Of a stretch of DNA of 64,000 nt, positions 36,790-45,444 are shown piece by piece. The notes under the pieces were generated by a model. The model searched no databases, was not told where the DNA came from, and saw only the letters and a program-made list of their open reading frames with translations. This DNA comes from Glaciihabitans tibetensis (GTDB lineage Bacteria > Actinomycetota > Actinomycetes > Actinomycetales > Microbacteriaceae), in contig NZ_PVTL01000009.1 in NCBI RefSeq assembly GCF_003003265.1, positions 62,001 through 126,000 on the forward strand. Direction: 5' to 3'. The translations under genes and the position numbers were made by a program. Numbering within the stretch: position 1 is the first letter of the stretch; every line of letters begins with the position of its first letter.

Positions 36790-39132
36790 TCAGAAGAGTA
36801 TGCCCGCCGAACCGTCCACCGCCGCAACGCTCGCCCCGCCCACGCTTCGCACATTCCACCCGCTGTCACGGTCGCTCGTCACGTTCACCGCATCGCCCTC
36901 CCGCACGACGGTGAACGTGGCAGTCTCCCCGGTGGGTGTGGTGAGGTGGATGTCGCGGTGCCCCACTGCATCCGAGCTGACAAGATTCAGCGCAGCGCTA
37001 CGGGGATACACAACCAGAGTGAGCCCGTCGAGGTAGTCGTAATCCGGCCGGTCCTCCCGGTTTCCCACCGGCAGCACGGCGCCATCGCGCACGTAGAGGG
37101 GAACGCTGTCGAAGCCGTGCGTTTCGCGGCGCCACACCGGGCCCTGCACCTGCTCGCCCGTGAAGTAGTTGGTCCAGGTGCCCGCCGGCAGGTAAAACTC
37201 GACGGACCCGTCCGCCGTGAACACGGGAGCGACGAGCAGGTCTGGGCCCAGCAGATACTGCCGGTCCAGGTAGGCACAGCTCGGGTCATCCGGAAATTCG
37301 ATCTGCATCGGGCGCATCACCGGGGTCCCGCGCTCGGTTGCCTCGCGGCCCGCGGCGTAAAGGTAGGGCATGAGGCGCAGCTTCAGCTTGCTGAACGTGC
37401 GGGTGACGTCGACCGCTTCCTCGTCGAACGCCCACGGCACCCGGTAAGAGTTGCTGCCGTGCAGGCGGGAGTGGCTCGACAGCATCCCGAAGGCGACCCA
37501 GCGTTTGAAGACTCCCGCGTCGGGTGTTCCCTCGAAGCCGCCGATGTCGTGCGACCAGAAACCGAACCCGCTGAGGGCGAGCGACAGCCCGCCGCGGAGG
37601 CTCTCTGCCATCGACTCATAGGTGGAGGTGCAGTCCCCGCCCCAGTGCACCGGCAGCTTCTGGCCGCCGACGGTGGCGCTGCGCGCGAAGAGCACCGCAT
37701 CGCCCTCGCCGCGGGCCTCCACCAGAACCTCGTGCACTGCTTCGTTGTACAGCTGGGTGTACCAGTTGTGCATCCGCTCGGGCGAAGAGCCGTCGAAGTA
37801 GTCGACCTCCAGCGGGATCCGCTCGCCGAAGTCCGTCTTGAACGCGTCCACCCCCTGGTCGAGCAGCACGCGCAGCTTCGACTGGTACCAGGCCTTCGCG
37901 TCGGGGTTGGTGAAGTCCACCAGCGCCATGCCCGCCTGCCACAGGTCCCACTGCCAGACGTCACCGTTCGGCCGCTTCACGAGATACCCGGCGGCCTTCG
38001 CCTCAGCGAACAGCGGGGCGCGCTGCGCGATGTACGGGTTGATCCAGACACAGACGTGCAGATCCTTCTCGTGCAACCGGGCCAGCATGCCCTCCGGGTC
38101 GGGGAAGGTGCGCGCATCCCACTCGAAGTCGCTCCAGTTGAACTCGCGCATCCAGAAGCAGTCGAAGTGGAACACGCTCAGCGGCAGGTCGCGCTCGGCC
38201 ATCGCATCGATGAAGCCGGTCACGGTCGCTTCGTCGTAGTTGGTGGTGAAGCTCGTCGTCAGCCACAGCCCGTACGACCAGGCCGGAACCGCGGCGGGCC
38301 GGCCGGTCAGTTCGGTGTACCGGCTCAGCACCTCCTTCGGCGTCGGCCCGTCGATCACGAAGTACTCGATGCTCTCGCCGGCCACGGAGAACTGCACCCG
38401 CTCGACTGCCTCCGACCCGACCTCGAAGGCGACGTGCCCCGGGTGGTTCACGAGAACGCCGTACCCGCGGTTCGACAGGTAGAAGGGAACGTTTTTGTAC
38501 GCCTGCTCGCTGCTGGTTCCGCCGTCGGCGTTCCAGATGTCCACGCTCTGCCCGTTTTTCACCAGCGGTCCAAAGCGTTCGCCGAGACCGTAGATGAGCT
38601 CCCCGACCCCGAGGCCGAGCTGAGCGTGCAGGTAGGTGTCGCTGGTGGGCCGGTCGCCGCCCTCGCGCGAGTTGCTGACCGGGCCCGGGTCGACCTGGGC
38701 ATCGCCTGCGAGCCGGATGTATCCAAGCGACTTGTCGCCGCTGCCGGTGAGTACCCGTCCGTTCGATTCGAAGGTGAGGTTCCACGGGGCGCCCGGGGTG
38801 ATGCGTGCGGTGAGTGAGCCGCTCGTGAGAGTGCCGCCCCCGGCATCCACCACGACAACGCCCTGGCCCTCCAGCGCGCCGTCGAGATCAAATCCGGCCT
38901 CCTGCCGACCGCCCTGGAAGTGCTCGACCCGCACCCCGATCACACCGGGCAACGGCGAGGTCAGGGTCACGGTCAGGGTCGGGCGGTTGAGGGTGTCTCC
39001 GCGATGGCGGATGACCGCGGTCGGCGCCGTCACCGTGAGGGAGTGTTCCCCCGCGACGATGTCGTGCGCCTCCTGCGCGTAGAGGGCGGTAACACCCGGC
39101 CGAAGCTGCCAAAAACCGTCAGAAAACTTCAT
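36790..39132 (-). CDS. GH31 alpha-xylosidase (YicI-like)
   Basis: A 780-residue intracellular retaining alpha-xylosidase that removes alpha-xylosyl units from isoprimeverose and xyloglucan oligosaccharides. The nucleophile Asp434 is in AFKTDFGERIP and the acid/base Asp500 in WGGDCTSTYESM; the 66-residue spacing equals that of E. coli YicI (Asp416/Asp482). The N-terminal beta-sandwich fills about residues 1-260, the barrel about 260-600, and two C-terminal beta domains follow. SLALSGFGFWSHDIGGFEG is also YicI-like. The gene follows the ABC permeases by 93 bases and is joined almost directly to the deaminase gene. Confidence 0.96.
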   Translation of the reverse strand: MKFSDGFWQLRPGVTALYAQEAHDIVAGEHSLTVTAPTAVIRHRGDTLNRPTLTVTLTSPLPGVIGVRVEHFQGGRQEAGFDLDGALEGQGVVVVDAGGGTLTSGSLTARITPGAPWNLTFESNGRVLTGSGDKSLGYIRLAGDAQVDPGPVSNSREGGDRPTSDTYLHAQLGLGVGELIYGLGERFGPLVKNGQSVDIWNADGGTSSEQAYKNVPFYLSNRGYGVLVNHPGHVAFEVGSEAVERVQFSVAGESIEYFVIDGPTPKEVLSRYTELTGRPAAVPAWSYGLWLTTSFTTNYDEATVTGFIDAMAERDLPLSVFHFDCFWMREFNWSDFEWDARTFPDPEGMLARLHEKDLHVCVWINPYIAQRAPLFAEAKAAGYLVKRPNGDVWQWDLWQAGMALVDFTNPDAKAWYQSKLRVLLDQGVDAFKTDFGERIPLEVDYFDGSSPERMHNWYTQLYNEAVHEVLVEARGEGDAVLFARSATVGGQKLPVHWGGDCTSTYESMAESLRGGLSLALSGFGFWSHDIGGFEGTPDAGVFKRWVAFGMLSSHSRLHGSNSYRVPWAFDEEAVDVTRTFSKLKLRLMPYLYAAGREATERGTPVMRPMQIEFPDDPSCAYLDRQYLLGPDLLVAPVFTADGSVEFYLPAGTWTNYFTGEQVQGPVWRRETHGFDSVPLYVRDGAVLPVGNREDRPDYDYLDGLTLVVYPRSAALNLVSSDAVGHRDIHLTTPTGETATFTVVREGDAVNVTSDRDSGWNVRSVGGASVAAVDGSAGILF

Positions 39133-39185
39133 TGCTGTGCCAATCGAGTGTGCAAAAGGGGTAGATGGATGTCGGGAGCGCGGGC

Positions 39186-39225
39186 CGTGCAGGCGCGAGT
39201 CGTGCAGGCGCGAGTCGTGCCGGCG
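39186..39225. repeat. Tandem repeat, 2.7 copies of a 15-bp unit
   Basis: CGTGCAGGCGCGAGT occurs at 39186-39200 and 39201-39215, with a partial copy to 39225. The array ends exactly at the stop codon of the permease gene. Confidence 0.88.
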
Positions 39226-40131
39226 CTACTTAACCGCGCCTGCGGTGATCCCCTGCGTGAGCGTGCGCTGGAAGATCAGGAAGAAAACCAGGGTGGGGAT
39301 GAGCCCGAGCAGCGCGGAGGCACTCGTGGTCGTGACATCCATGAGGCGGTCCCCCTGCAGCGAGGCGATGGCGATCGGAACCGTCTGGTTCGCGTTGCTG
39401 ACCAGGAAGGTAAGCGGGATGAGGAACTCGTTCCAGGTCCAGATGAAGAAGAAGATCACCAGCACCGAGAGGGTGGGGCGGCTGATCGGTACCACGACCC
39501 GCCACAGCATCTGCCACCGGGTGGCCCCGTCGAGCGCTGCGGCCTCGAGGATTTCCTTGGGGAAGGTGCCGTAGACACTCGACAGCAGATAGGTGCCGAA
39601 AGCGCTCTGGATCACGGTGAAGATGATGATCACCGACCAGATGTTGTCGTACAGGCCGACCGACTTGAACATGAAGTACAGCGGGTACAGCAGCGCTTCC
39701 TGGGGCAGCACGTTGGCCAGCAGGAACAGCACGACGATCCAGGTGCGGCCCTTCACCCGCCCGATGCCGATGGCGTAGGCGTTGAGCACGGACACGATCA
39801 CGGCGAAGATCGACACCGCGAGGGAGATGAAGATGCTGTTAAGGAGCTTCTCCGGAAAGTTGACCCGGTTCCAGAAGTTGATGATGCCGTCGAAGCTCAG
39901 CTGCGTCGGCAACTGGAGCGGCCCGCCCGAGCTGTAGTCGGCGGGCGACTTGAACGAGTTGATGAGGATGAGATAGAACGGCACGGCGATGGCGATGCCG
40001 ACGAGGATGGCGACGGCCAGGATGGTCCAGTCGCCCGCGGTGCGCTTGGTCTTGCGCTTGCGGATCTTCAGCGGGGCGTCGCGCTTGACCGGCGTCTCGT
40101 TCGGCGCTGCGGCCTTGGTGATGGTGGACAT
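39226..40131 (-). CDS. ABC sugar transporter permease, MalG type
   Basis: A 301-residue inner-membrane permease of a CUT1-type carbohydrate importer. It has six transmembrane segments, the first near residue 35 (WTILAVAILVGIAIAVPFYL). The EAA loop that contacts the ATPase is EILEAAALDGATRWQMLWRVV. Its start shares a base with the stop of the other permease. No ATPase gene is in this operon, as is usual for CUT1 systems in actinobacteria, which use a shared MsiK-type ATPase encoded elsewhere. The likely substrate is a xylose-containing oligosaccharide. Confidence 0.94.
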   Translation of the reverse strand: MSTITKAAAPNETPVKRDAPLKIRKRKTKRTAGDWTILAVAILVGIAIAVPFYLILINSFKSPADYSSGGPLQLPTQLSFDGIINFWNRVNFPEKLLNSIFISLAVSIFAVIVSVLNAYAIGIGRVKGRTWIVVLFLLANVLPQEALLYPLYFMFKSVGLYDNIWSVIIIFTVIQSAFGTYLLSSVYGTFPKEILEAAALDGATRWQMLWRVVVPISRPTLSVLVIFFFIWTWNEFLIPLTFLVSNANQTVPIAIASLQGDRLMDVTTTSASALLGLIPTLVFFLIFQRTLTQGITAGAVK

Positions 40132-41111
40132 CAGCGGGTACCTTCCGCTTCCTCTGCCCGGTTCTGGGCCTTGATAAAGAACACCGACACGATGACGATG
40201 ACGATGGTCAGAGCGGTGGCGATTGTCGCGCCGTAGCCGACCTGTTGGCTCTGGAAGAACTCGCTGTACGAGTAGTAGCTCGGCACAATGGTCGAGTCGC
40301 CCGGGCCTCCCCGGGTCAGGGTGTAGATCGGACCGAAGACCTTCAGCGCCGCGATGGTGGAGGTCAGCACGACGACGAAGATCTCGGGCCGGATGATCGA
40401 CACCGTGATCGAGCGGAAGCGCTGAAACCAGTTGGCACCGTCGAGCTCGGCCGCCTCGTACAGTTCCGGGTCAACCCGGGACAGCGCGGCCATAAAGATC
40501 ACGACCGGGTATCCGAGCTGGATCCACACCATCACCACCATGATGCTGGCGAGGGCGGTGTCGGGGCTTCCGAGCCAGTTGTGGGCGAGTGCGCCGAGCC
40601 CGATATTGCGCAGGATCTCATTCAGCGCGCCGTTGTCCGGGCGCAGGATCCAGCCAATGACGATCGCGCCGACCACCACGGGAAGGATCTGGGGAAGGTA
40701 GTAGGTGGCGCGCAAGAAGCTGGCGACCTTGCCGCCGAACTTCTTGCCTACCAGGTCGAACAACATCGCGGCGAGGACGAGACCCACCAGGGTCGGGATC
40801 ACGACCATCGCGATGATGAGCGCCACACTGTTGCCGAACGATGTCCAGAACTTCTCGTCCCCCATCAGCTCGACCCAGTTTTCGAGGCCGATCCACTCCG
40901 GCGGCCGGATGCCGCGGTAGGAGGTGAAGCTGAGGTAGATGTTCCAGATCAGCGGGATCACCACGATCACCGTGATCAGCACAAACCCCGGGATGAGGTA
41001 CAACCAGTACCCAGCGGAGCGCCGGCTGCCCCGGACGCTCACCGGAGGAGCATCCTCCGGTGAGGCGGAGCCGAGCCCGCGGGTGCGGGTCTCTGGGGGA
41101 ACAGTGGCCAT
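40131..41111 (-). CDS. ABC sugar transporter permease, MalF type
   Basis: A 326-residue CUT1 permease with six or seven transmembrane segments, the first at about residues 33-55 (GYWLYLIPGFVLITVIVVIP). The EAA loop is LYEAAELDGANWFQRFRSITV. The stretch YTLTRGGPGDSTIVPSYYSY is typical of MalF/UgpA-like permeases. It pairs with the MalG-type subunit that overlaps its stop and with the binding protein upstream. A 174-base gap with a hairpin separates it from the binding-protein gene. Confidence 0.94.
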   Translation of the reverse strand: MATVPPETRTRGLGSASPEDAPPVSVRGSRRSAGYWLYLIPGFVLITVIVVIPLIWNIYLSFTSYRGIRPPEWIGLENWVELMGDEKFWTSFGNSVALIIAMVVIPTLVGLVLAAMLFDLVGKKFGGKVASFLRATYYLPQILPVVVGAIVIGWILRPDNGALNEILRNIGLGALAHNWLGSPDTALASIMVVMVWIQLGYPVVIFMAALSRVDPELYEAAELDGANWFQRFRSITVSIIRPEIFVVVLTSTIAALKVFGPIYTLTRGGPGDSTIVPSYYSYSEFFQSQQVGYGATIATALTIVIVIVSVFFIKAQNRAEEAEGTR

Positions 41112-41216
41112 GTCGATAAGCCTTTCTTGGACAAAGCTGCGGGGGTGCTGGAGGGCTCGTGCCCCTGAGGGGCGGGAGGAGGAGGCGCCTCGGCCGGAAA
41201 GCCGCGGTCACCTCTT

Positions 41217-41247
41217 CCTCCCGCTAAACCGCTCGTCGTGCGGGAGG
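41217..41247 (-). terminator. Hairpin between binding-protein and permease genes
   Basis: CCTCCCGC (41217-41224) pairs with GCGGGAGG (41240-41247), an 8-bp stem. It lies in the 174-base gap after the binding-protein gene. Such hairpins often protect the upstream mRNA or partly stop transcription, so that binding protein outnumbers permease. Confidence 0.5.
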
Positions 41248-41285
41248 GAGCGTTGCGCCCGAGCGCTACGCGCGAGCGTTGCTAC

Positions 41286-42602
41286 CTACTTGATGTCGGC
41301 GACGCCGGCCTCGTAGTCCTCGCCCAGCTGGGTGAGCATCTCCTCCGGAGAGGTCGAGCCGTTGACCAGTTCCTGGAGCCCCGCGTTCAGCTCGTCGTAG
41401 AAGGTCGCGGTGGGCCAGTCGGGGTAGAACGCCAGGCCATCACGCTCGGTAAGGGTGTTGAAGTTGTCGATCAGTTCCTTGCTCTTCTCGTCGGTGATGT
41501 CCGCGGCATCCGCTGCCACCGGGATTCCGCCGTTGTTACCGATGAGGGCCTGGATCTCGGGGCTCATCGTGATGTCGATGAACTTGTACGCGAGGTCCTT
41601 CTGATCCGAGTTTTCGGGGACGACCCAGAGGTTGCCTGACGAGCCGGGTGCCATGTCGGAGCCGGGGAACAGGAAGCTGCTCCACTGGAAGTCGGTGACC
41701 TCTTCGACGAAGCGGCCGTACCACCAGCTACCCGAGTAGAAGATCGGGTTGGTGCCGTTGATGAAGTTGGTGCCTGCGTCCTCGGCCTTCAGCCCCGAGA
41801 CATCCTCCGAAATGTAGCCCTTCTCGACCCAGTCCTGGATGGTCTCGGTCGCGAAGGTGAAGTTTTCGTCCTGGAAGTCGACCGGGCCGGTGTAGGTCTG
41901 GAAGTCGGTGACCCACTCGCGGGTGGCGTCGCTCAGCGCGAGCTGGTACCAGAGCTGGCCGAGCGGGTACTCTCCGGCTGCCTCGGCCAGGGGGGTCACA
42001 CCGTTCTGCTTGAAGGTCTCAAGCGCCGCCTCGAACTCCTCGAACGTGGTGGGGACCGCGATGTTGTACTGCGCGAAGGCGTCCACGTTGTAGTACACGT
42101 CCACGAACTCGCCATAGTTGGGAATGCCGTAGGTGCTGCCGGAACCCATGACGCCGTCTTCGTCGTACTTGGTGGTCGTCTGCAGCGACTCGGACAGCTT
42201 GTCGGCCCAGCCGTAGGCCTCCGACGCCTCATCGAGCGAGGTCAACAGGCCCTGGCTGGCGAGCAGCCCGGCGGTCGCGTTGCCCTTGTTGTATTCGAGA
42301 ATGTCGGGCGCGGCATCGGAGTTGAGCACCTGGCTGGCCGTCGAGCGGATCTGCTCGAAGCTCTTGGCCTCGAACTCGACGGTGGCGCCGGTCTCTTCCT
42401 CGAACTGCTTGATCGCCTCTGTCCAGGCGACGCCCATGGCGCTCGTCTCGGACTCGTAGTGCCAGAGGGTCAGCGTCTCGCCGTCACCACTCGGGTCGGT
42501 GTTGACTGGTCCGTCTTCGGCGGCGGTGCCCCCGGAACATCCCGCCAACAGCATCGCTGTCGTGGCGAACACGGCTCCGAATGTCAGGTATCTCTTGTGC
42601 AT
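41286..42602 (-). CDS. ABC sugar transporter substrate-binding lipoprotein
   Basis: A 438-residue CUT1-type solute-binding protein. The signal peptide ends in the lipobox MLLAGC near residue 21, followed by the flexible SGGTAAEDG linker. The mature part has the bilobal pattern (LTLWHYESETSAMGVAW, FEQIRSTASQVLNSDAAPDI, SGSWWYGRFVEEV). The ATG at 42602 has a perfect AAGGAGG five bases upstream; the GTG just before it is too close to that site. It is the first gene of the xyloside operon, and its promoter carries two candidate operators. The ligand is probably a xyloside or xylo-oligosaccharide, inferred from context. Confidence 0.94.
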   Translation of the reverse strand: MHKRYLTFGAVFATTAMLLAGCSGGTAAEDGPVNTDPSGDGETLTLWHYESETSAMGVAWTEAIKQFEEETGATVEFEAKSFEQIRSTASQVLNSDAAPDILEYNKGNATAGLLASQGLLTSLDEASEAYGWADKLSESLQTTTKYDEDGVMGSGSTYGIPNYGEFVDVYYNVDAFAQYNIAVPTTFEEFEAALETFKQNGVTPLAEAAGEYPLGQLWYQLALSDATREWVTDFQTYTGPVDFQDENFTFATETIQDWVEKGYISEDVSGLKAEDAGTNFINGTNPIFYSGSWWYGRFVEEVTDFQWSSFLFPGSDMAPGSSGNLWVVPENSDQKDLAYKFIDITMSPEIQALIGNNGGIPVAADAADITDEKSKELIDNFNTLTERDGLAFYPDWPTATFYDELNAGLQELVNGSTSPEEMLTQLGEDYEAGVADIK

Positions 42603-42664
42603 CACTACCTCCTTGTAATGGGAGCAGATGCCTCACGCGGCCCGCATCCACTCCGATGCTGTGT

Positions 42665-42707
42665 TTGTTGATGTCCACAACATACGCATCGGGAGAGCGC
42701 TCCCGCA
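42665..42707 (-). promoter_or_regulatory. Promoter of the xyloside operon with two candidate operators
   Basis: On the minus strand TTGCGG (-35, 42702-42707) and TATGTT (-10, 42678-42683) are 18 bases apart. A LacI-type palindrome, GGGAGAGCGCTCCC (42690-42703), fills the spacer. A second palindrome, TGTTG-N7-CAACA (42665-42681), covers the -10 and start region and may be a ROK-regulator site. Either would block RNA polymerase when bound. Confidence 0.6.
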
Positions 42708-42778
42708 AGCTTTGTAGCCAAATTGTTCAGGAAAACTTTTGTGGAAGGGGCTGACGTGCGCGCGCCGGCCGGCAATCG

Positions 42779-43996
42779 CTACGCTCGGCTCGAGGCGTAT
42801 CCCGACGGGTCGCCGAGCACGCCAGCAAAAACAAGTTCGGCGGCACCGATCAGCAGTTGGTCGGCGCCGAACCTGGCCCGCTCGACGCGCACCGACTCGC
42901 GGGCCGCGAGCACTGCCTCGGCGGGAAGGATCGCGCTCGCGTCATCCCCCGACCCCTCCATCAGGGCGGCGAGAAAACCGGCAAGCACAACGACACTGGG
43001 GTTGAAGAGGTTCACCGCGTTGCGGATGGCGATCGCGACCAGGGCGACGTCCTCGGCCACGGCCGCTCGCACCGCTGGTTCGGTGGACGCGGCGAGCGCG
43101 GGGCCCAGCTCGGCGATCTGCGACGGGGGCAGGTTCACCAGCTGGAGCAGGCGCGCCTGGGTAACCTCCGCCTCGAGGCATCCGTGGGCACCACAGAAGC
43201 AACTCGCGCCGCTCGAGCGCACAAAGGTGTGCCCGATCTCCCCGGCGTACCCGGCTGCGCCCGTCACGATTTTGCCGCCGCTCACCATCCCGCCGCCGAT
43301 GCCGCTCGCGCCCCCGATGACGTACACAAAATTGTCGACACCCTTGCCGGCCCCGAATACACTCTCCGCGCGCATCGCGAGAATCGCCGCGTTGGCGGCG
43401 AAGGTGGGAAACCCGGTGGCTGCCTCGAACATCGCCGCGACGGGTTCCTCGAACCAGCCCATGTGCGACGCTTCACGCACCTGCCCGTCTCCGATGCGCA
43501 CCTGGCCGGGCACGGCGATGCCCGCCCCGAAGACGCGATGGCCCGGCAGCTCCGCGAGAAGCGCGTGTGCCTCCGCTGCGGCAATCCGGACAACCTCCGA
43601 AGCGGATGCCTCGGGGCCGATGCCCACGCTCGACCGAGCCAGAACGACTCCGCCCAGGGCCACGATGCCGACGTGTACCGCGTCCACCTCGGGGTTCACC
43701 GCCACGGCGACGGTGCGCTCGTTCGGGTGCACCACAGGACTCGGTCGCCCGGCACGGAAGTCCAGCGGAGGACGCTCGTCGACAAAGCCGAGCGCCGCCA
43801 GCTCCGCCGCAATCGCGCCCACGGTCGAGCGGTTGAGCGACGTGAGCCGGGTGAGATCGGCGCGCGACAACGCCCCCTCGCGGTGGATAAGCGTCAGGAT
43901 CTTCGACAGGTTATTGCGACGAAGCTGGTCGGTTGTCGACCCGGAGGTCGGCCGTACCGCCAAGTGGTCCGCGATGGGGGAGTCTGCCGGGCACAT
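42779..43996 (-). CDS. ROK-family transcriptional regulator (XylR-like)
   Basis: A 405-residue ROK repressor. The winged helix is at about residues 25-80 ([38 protein letters not shown]). The ROK domain has [19 protein letters not shown] and the zinc motif [12 protein letters not shown]. It is divergent from xylA and next to the xyloside transporter promoter, the typical place for the xylose repressor XylR, which releases DNA when it binds xylose. It is related to but distinct from the ROK gene at the far end of the operon. The name XylR is inferred from position. Confidence 0.93.
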   Translation of the reverse strand: MCPADSPIADHLAVRPTSGSTTDQLRRNNLSKILTLIHREGALSRADLTRLTSLNRSTVGAIAAELAALGFVDERPPLDFRAGRPSPVVHPNERTVAVAVNPEVDAVHVGIVALGGVVLARSSVGIGPEASASEVVRIAAAEAHALLAELPGHRVFGAGIAVPGQVRIGDGQVREASHMGWFEEPVAAMFEAATGFPTFAANAAILAMRAESVFGAGKGVDNFVYVIGGASGIGGGMVSGGKIVTGAAGYAGEIGHTFVRSSGASCFCGAHGCLEAEVTQARLLQLVNLPPSQIAELGPALAASTEPAVRAAVAEDVALVAIAIRNAVNLFNPSVVVLAGFLAALMEGSGDDASAILPAEAVLAARESVRVERARFGADQLLIGAAELVFAGVLGDPSGYASSRA

Positions 43997-44056
43997 GCCC
44001 TGATCCTAATTGCCAGCCGAGGGATGCCGGCGCGCCTTGCGATCGGACCGTGCGCG

Positions 44057-44080
44057 TAATATGTTTGTCGTACCAACAAA
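44057..44080 (+). promoter_or_regulatory. xylA -10 box and candidate XylR operator
   Basis: TAATAT (44057-44062) is a good -10 box. TTTGT-N7-ACAAA (44064-44080) follows at once, where the transcript should start, and is a likely operator for the divergent ROK regulator. No convincing -35 box is at the right distance. Confidence 0.55.
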
Positions 44081-44109
44081 TCATCAACGAAGCTGAAGGA
44101 CGCGCCCTC

Positions 44110-45303
44110 ATGGCCTTAACACCCACCCGCGAAGACAAATTCTCATTCGGTCTGTGGACCGTGGGGTACAACGGAGCCGACCCATTTGGCGGCCCGACCC
44201 GCGCGCACCTCGACACCGTGCACGCGGTCGAGAAGCTGGCCGAACTCGGCGCGTACGGACTCACCTTCCATGACGATGACCTGTTCGCGTTCGGGTCAAC
44301 CGACGCCCAGCGCCAGCACGAGATCGACCGCCTCAAGCAGGTGCTCGCCGACACCGGCCTGATCATTCCGATGGTCACCACGAACCTCTTCTCCGCCCCC
44401 GTGTTCAAGGACGGCGGTTTTACCTCGAACGACCGTGGGGTGCGCCGTTTCGCGCTGCGCAAGGTGCTGCGCAACATCGACCTCGCCGCTGAGCTCGGCG
44501 CGAAGACGTTCGTGATGTGGGGTGGCCGCGAGGGTGCGGAGTACGACTCCGCGAAGGACATCCGCCAGGCGCTCGAGCGTTACCGCGAGGCCGTCAACCT
44601 GCTCGGCGACTACGTCACCGACAAGGGTTACGACATCAAGTTCGCCATCGAGCCCAAGCCCAACGAGCCCCGCGGCGATATCCTGCTGCCGACCCTCGGC
44701 CACGCGCTCGCGTTCATCACCACCCTCGAGCGTCCGGAACTCGTCGGCGTAAACCCCGAGGTCGGGCACGAGCAGATGGCCGGGCTCAACTTCGCCGCGG
44801 GCATCGCGCAGGCGCTCTACCAGGGCAAGCTGTTCCACATCGACCTCAATGGCCAGCGTGGCATCAAGTACGACCAGGACCTCGTCTTCGGCCATGGCGA
44901 CCTGCACAACGCGTTCGCGCTCGTCGACCTGCTCGAGAACGGTGGCCCGGGCGGCGGACCCACCTACGATGGCCCGCGTCACTTCGACTACAAGCCCTCG
45001 CGCACCGAGGACGAGAAGGGTGTCTGGGACTCCGCCGCGGCGAACATGCAGACCTACCTGCTGCTCAAGGAGCGCGCCGCCGCTTTCCGCGCCGACCCCG
45101 AGGTGCAGGAAGCCCTCGAGGCCTCCCGGGTCAACGAACTCGCCGTCACCACGCTGGGCGAGGGCGAGACCTACGACGAGCTGTTGGCCGACACGGCGTC
45201 CTACGAGGAGTTCGACACAGACGCCTACTTCAACGGCAAGGGCTTCGGCTTCGTGCGCCTGCAGCAGCTCGCCACCGAGCACCTCCTCGGCGCGCGCGGC
45301 TAG
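44110..45303 (+). CDS. xylA: Xylose isomerase
   Basis: Converts D-xylose to D-xylulose with two divalent metal ions. The 397 residues are the length of the short, class I actinobacterial enzymes (about 390), which lack the N-terminal extension of the E. coli type. Visible marks are [16 protein letters not shown], the catalytic histidine in [26 protein letters not shown], the metal-binding block [13 protein letters not shown] and [10 protein letters not shown]. The ATG at 44110 has AAGGAC eight bases upstream. It is followed by xylB after 141 bases containing two hairpins, and is probably repressed by the divergent ROK protein. Confidence 0.98.
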   Translation: MALTPTREDKFSFGLWTVGYNGADPFGGPTRAHLDTVHAVEKLAELGAYGLTFHDDDLFAFGSTDAQRQHEIDRLKQVLADTGLIIPMVTTNLFSAPVFKDGGFTSNDRGVRRFALRKVLRNIDLAAELGAKTFVMWGGREGAEYDSAKDIRQALERYREAVNLLGDYVTDKGYDIKFAIEPKPNEPRGDILLPTLGHALAFITTLERPELVGVNPEVGHEQMAGLNFAAGIAQALYQGKLFHIDLNGQRGIKYDQDLVFGHGDLHNAFALVDLLENGGPGGGPTYDGPRHFDYKPSRTEDEKGVWDSAAANMQTYLLLKERAAAFRADPEVQEALEASRVNELAVTTLGEGETYDELLADTASYEEFDTDAYFNGKGFGFVRLQQLATEHLLGARG

Positions 45304-45316
45304 CAGCTGCACGACC

Positions 45317-45375
45317 AGCCGCCCGGGTTCTCCCCCGGGCGGCTTGCGGCCGCGGTCCCTGCACGGGCCGCGGCC
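45317..45375 (+). terminator. Two tandem hairpins between xylA and xylB
   Basis: The first stem is AGCCGCCCGGG (45317-45327) with CCCGGGCGGCT (45334-45344), 11 bp with a 6-base loop. The second is GGCCGCGG (45348-45355) with CCGCGGCC (45368-45375), extended by CCC/GGG. Neither has a T-run, so partial termination or RNA stabilisation is likelier than a full stop. Confidence 0.6.
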
Positions 45376-45444
45376 ATTCTCAATCGGCACGCCGACATCT
45401 CCACCAGCACTTCGCACCCTCCCCTTACGAACGGAACCCCGGCA

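Noticed and set aside
36655-38817. A 720-codon open frame on the + strand across the alpha-xylosidase gene
   Set aside because: Antisense shadow of the GH31 gene, whose catalytic residues are all present.
44034-44042. A -35 box for xylA
   Set aside because: TTGCGA at 44037-44042 is only 14 bases from the -10 box, too close for normal sigma-70-type spacing.
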